Shown: piece by piece, positions 4,990 through 5,641 of the stretch
Position numbering within the stretch: position 1 is the first letter of the stretch
How the letters are laid out: each line of letters begins with the position of its first letter
Assembly (NCBI GenBank): GCA_947462425.1
Contig: CANHPI010000202.1
Coordinates: forward strand, 1 to 5,641
Reading direction: 5' to 3'
Length of the DNA: 5,641 nucleotides
From: Bacteroidota bacterium
GTDB taxonomy: Bacteria > Bacteroidota > Bacteroidia > B-17B0 > B-17BO
Program-made: the position numbers and the translations under genes
Notes under the pieces: model-generated
Told to the model about the DNA's origin: nothing
The model's input: only the letters and a program-made list of their open reading frames with translations
Databases searched by the model: none

Positions 4990-5641
4990 ATGGTTAATAA
5001 AAAGTTTAAAAAATATATTTTTACATTAATTCTATTGGTGGGATTAATTTGTTACCAGTCTGAATTTTATGCACAAACCATTCAAATATTTAATACTGTT
5101 GGAACACAAACTTGGACTTGTCCGGTTGGTGTAACCGCTGTTACTGTTGAATGTTGGGGTGGCGGCGGTGGTGGTGGCGGTGCTTCAACTGTTAATAATG
5201 CGGCTGCTGGTGGCGGTGGCGGTGGCGCTTACGCTAGTTCTGTTATTTCAGTTGCAGCAGGAAATGTTTATACAATTAATGTGGGTGCAGGAGGCAGTGG
5301 TGGTATAAATAATACCGCTGGTACAACTGGAATGTGGTCAAGTTTTAATTCAACCGTTGTGAGGGCGTTAGGTGGTGACGGGGGTGGAGGTACTTCATCT
5401 ACTATTGGTGGAAATGGCTCCGGAGGAGGCGCAGCAACATCGTGCACAGGAACCTTTAGGTATTCTGGTGGTAATGGAGCAACTGGAACACCTTCTCTTT
5501 ATGCTGGAGGTGGCGGCAGCAGTGCTGGTGCATTTGCAAATGGTAATAACGCAAATACTTATTTAGGAGGAACTGCGCCTACTGGTGGAGGTTCGGGGGC
5601 CACCTCAAGCACCGTTTCAACAGGTGTTTTAGGCACAATTG
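4990..5641 (+). CDS. secreted glycine-rich protein, N-terminal part (cut by window end)
   Basis: The frame is open from the ATG at 4990 to the window edge, giving 217 complete codons; the gene continues beyond. Residues 1-28 form a Sec signal peptide: a lysine-rich start, a hydrophobic core at about 9-21, and probable cleavage at FYA|Q (28/29). The mature part opens with 'TWTCPVGVTAVTVECWGGGG' (41-60), typical of the glycine-rich domain found in many large Bacteroidota surface proteins and resembling phage tail-fibre glycine-rich tips. Gly runs of eight (57-64) and six (74-79) follow, then 'VYTINVGAGGSGG' (93-105) and further Gly/Ser/Thr/Asn-rich sequence. C44 and C55 could form a disulphide. 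Such proteins often end in a type IX secretion sorting domain, but that end is outside the window, so cell-surface or extracellular location is inference. The ATG follows an in-frame stop at 4984-4986. The gene is separated from the channel gene by a terminator and a long gap. Confidence 0.85.
   Translation, partial: MVNKKFKKYIFTLILLVGLICYQSEFYAQTIQIFNTVGTQTWTCPVGVTAVTVECWGGGGGGGGASTVNNAAAGGGGGGAYASSVISVAAGNVYTINVGAGGSGGINNTAGTTGMWSSFNSTVVRALGGDGGGGTSSTIGGNGSGGGAATSCTGTFRYSGGNGATGTPSLYAGGGGSSAGAFANGNNANTYLGGTAPTGGGSGATSSTVSTGVLGTI
5158..5226 (+). repeat. GGT/GGC glycine-codon tracts
   Basis: Two runs of consecutive Gly codons (5158-5181, eight codons; 5209-5226, six codons, strictly alternating GGT and GGC) form a short GC-rich patch in otherwise AT-rich DNA. 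Similar shorter runs recur to the window end. These near-repeats could be prone to replication slippage in steps of three or six bases, which would keep the frame. Confidence 0.6.

Noticed and set aside
5372..5566. 64-codon frame overlapping the glycine-rich gene
   Set aside because: It is a +1-shifted reading of Gly/Ala codon tracts giving Val/Glu/Leu-rich noise. The frame from 4990 has a signal peptide and domain likeness.

Overview
The window looks like chromosomal DNA from a member of the Bacteroidota. It is very AT-rich, with TTA/AAA/AAT-dominated codons. Shine-Dalgarno sequences are mostly absent. TAnnTTTG-type -7 elements sit just before some genes. DUF2851 is a family I know mainly from this phylum, and the last gene encodes a glycine-rich exported protein whose signal peptide ends in A|Q, as is common there. 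All genes found are on the + strand. There are no RNA genes, CRISPR arrays, insertion sequences or clear signs of recent transfer.

Layout: (1) 1-1257 encodes a sigma-54-dependent AAA+ transcription activator with no N-terminal sensing domain. (2) 1372-1740 encodes a small monohaem cytochrome c lipoprotein, preceded by a spacer holding three mutually complementary TTCAAT/ATTGAA segments. (3) 1789-1956 is an unannotated 55-codon hydrophobic reading frame that ends one base before the next gene. (4) 1958-3235 encodes a DUF2851 protein with the conserved N-terminal GPDF...VEIH core and a C-terminal cysteine cluster. (5) 3276-3509 encodes a PspC-domain single-pass membrane protein. (6) 3571-4584 encodes a two-helix potassium channel with a cytoplasmic RCK domain (MthK-like architecture), followed by a plausible intrinsic terminator. 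(7) 4585-4989 is a 405-base AT-rich gap with two -7-like elements. (8) 4990 to the window end encodes the N-terminal 217 residues of a secreted glycine-rich protein, cut by the window edge.

How the genes relate: DUF2851, PspC and the channel are closely spaced (40 and 61 bases) and co-directional, and could share transcripts. However, -7-like elements just before the PspC gene, and more weakly before the channel gene, suggest they may also be transcribed independently. PspC and the channel both act at the inner membrane, so an envelope or ion-stress theme is possible but is only inference. The sigma-54 activator, the cytochrome and the glycine-rich protein have no obvious functional link to this trio.

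Most of the window is ordinary core-genome content. The points most worth checking are the small ORF abutting DUF2851, the nuclease-like and cysteine motifs in DUF2851, and the apparent loss of MthK-type calcium ligands in the channel.
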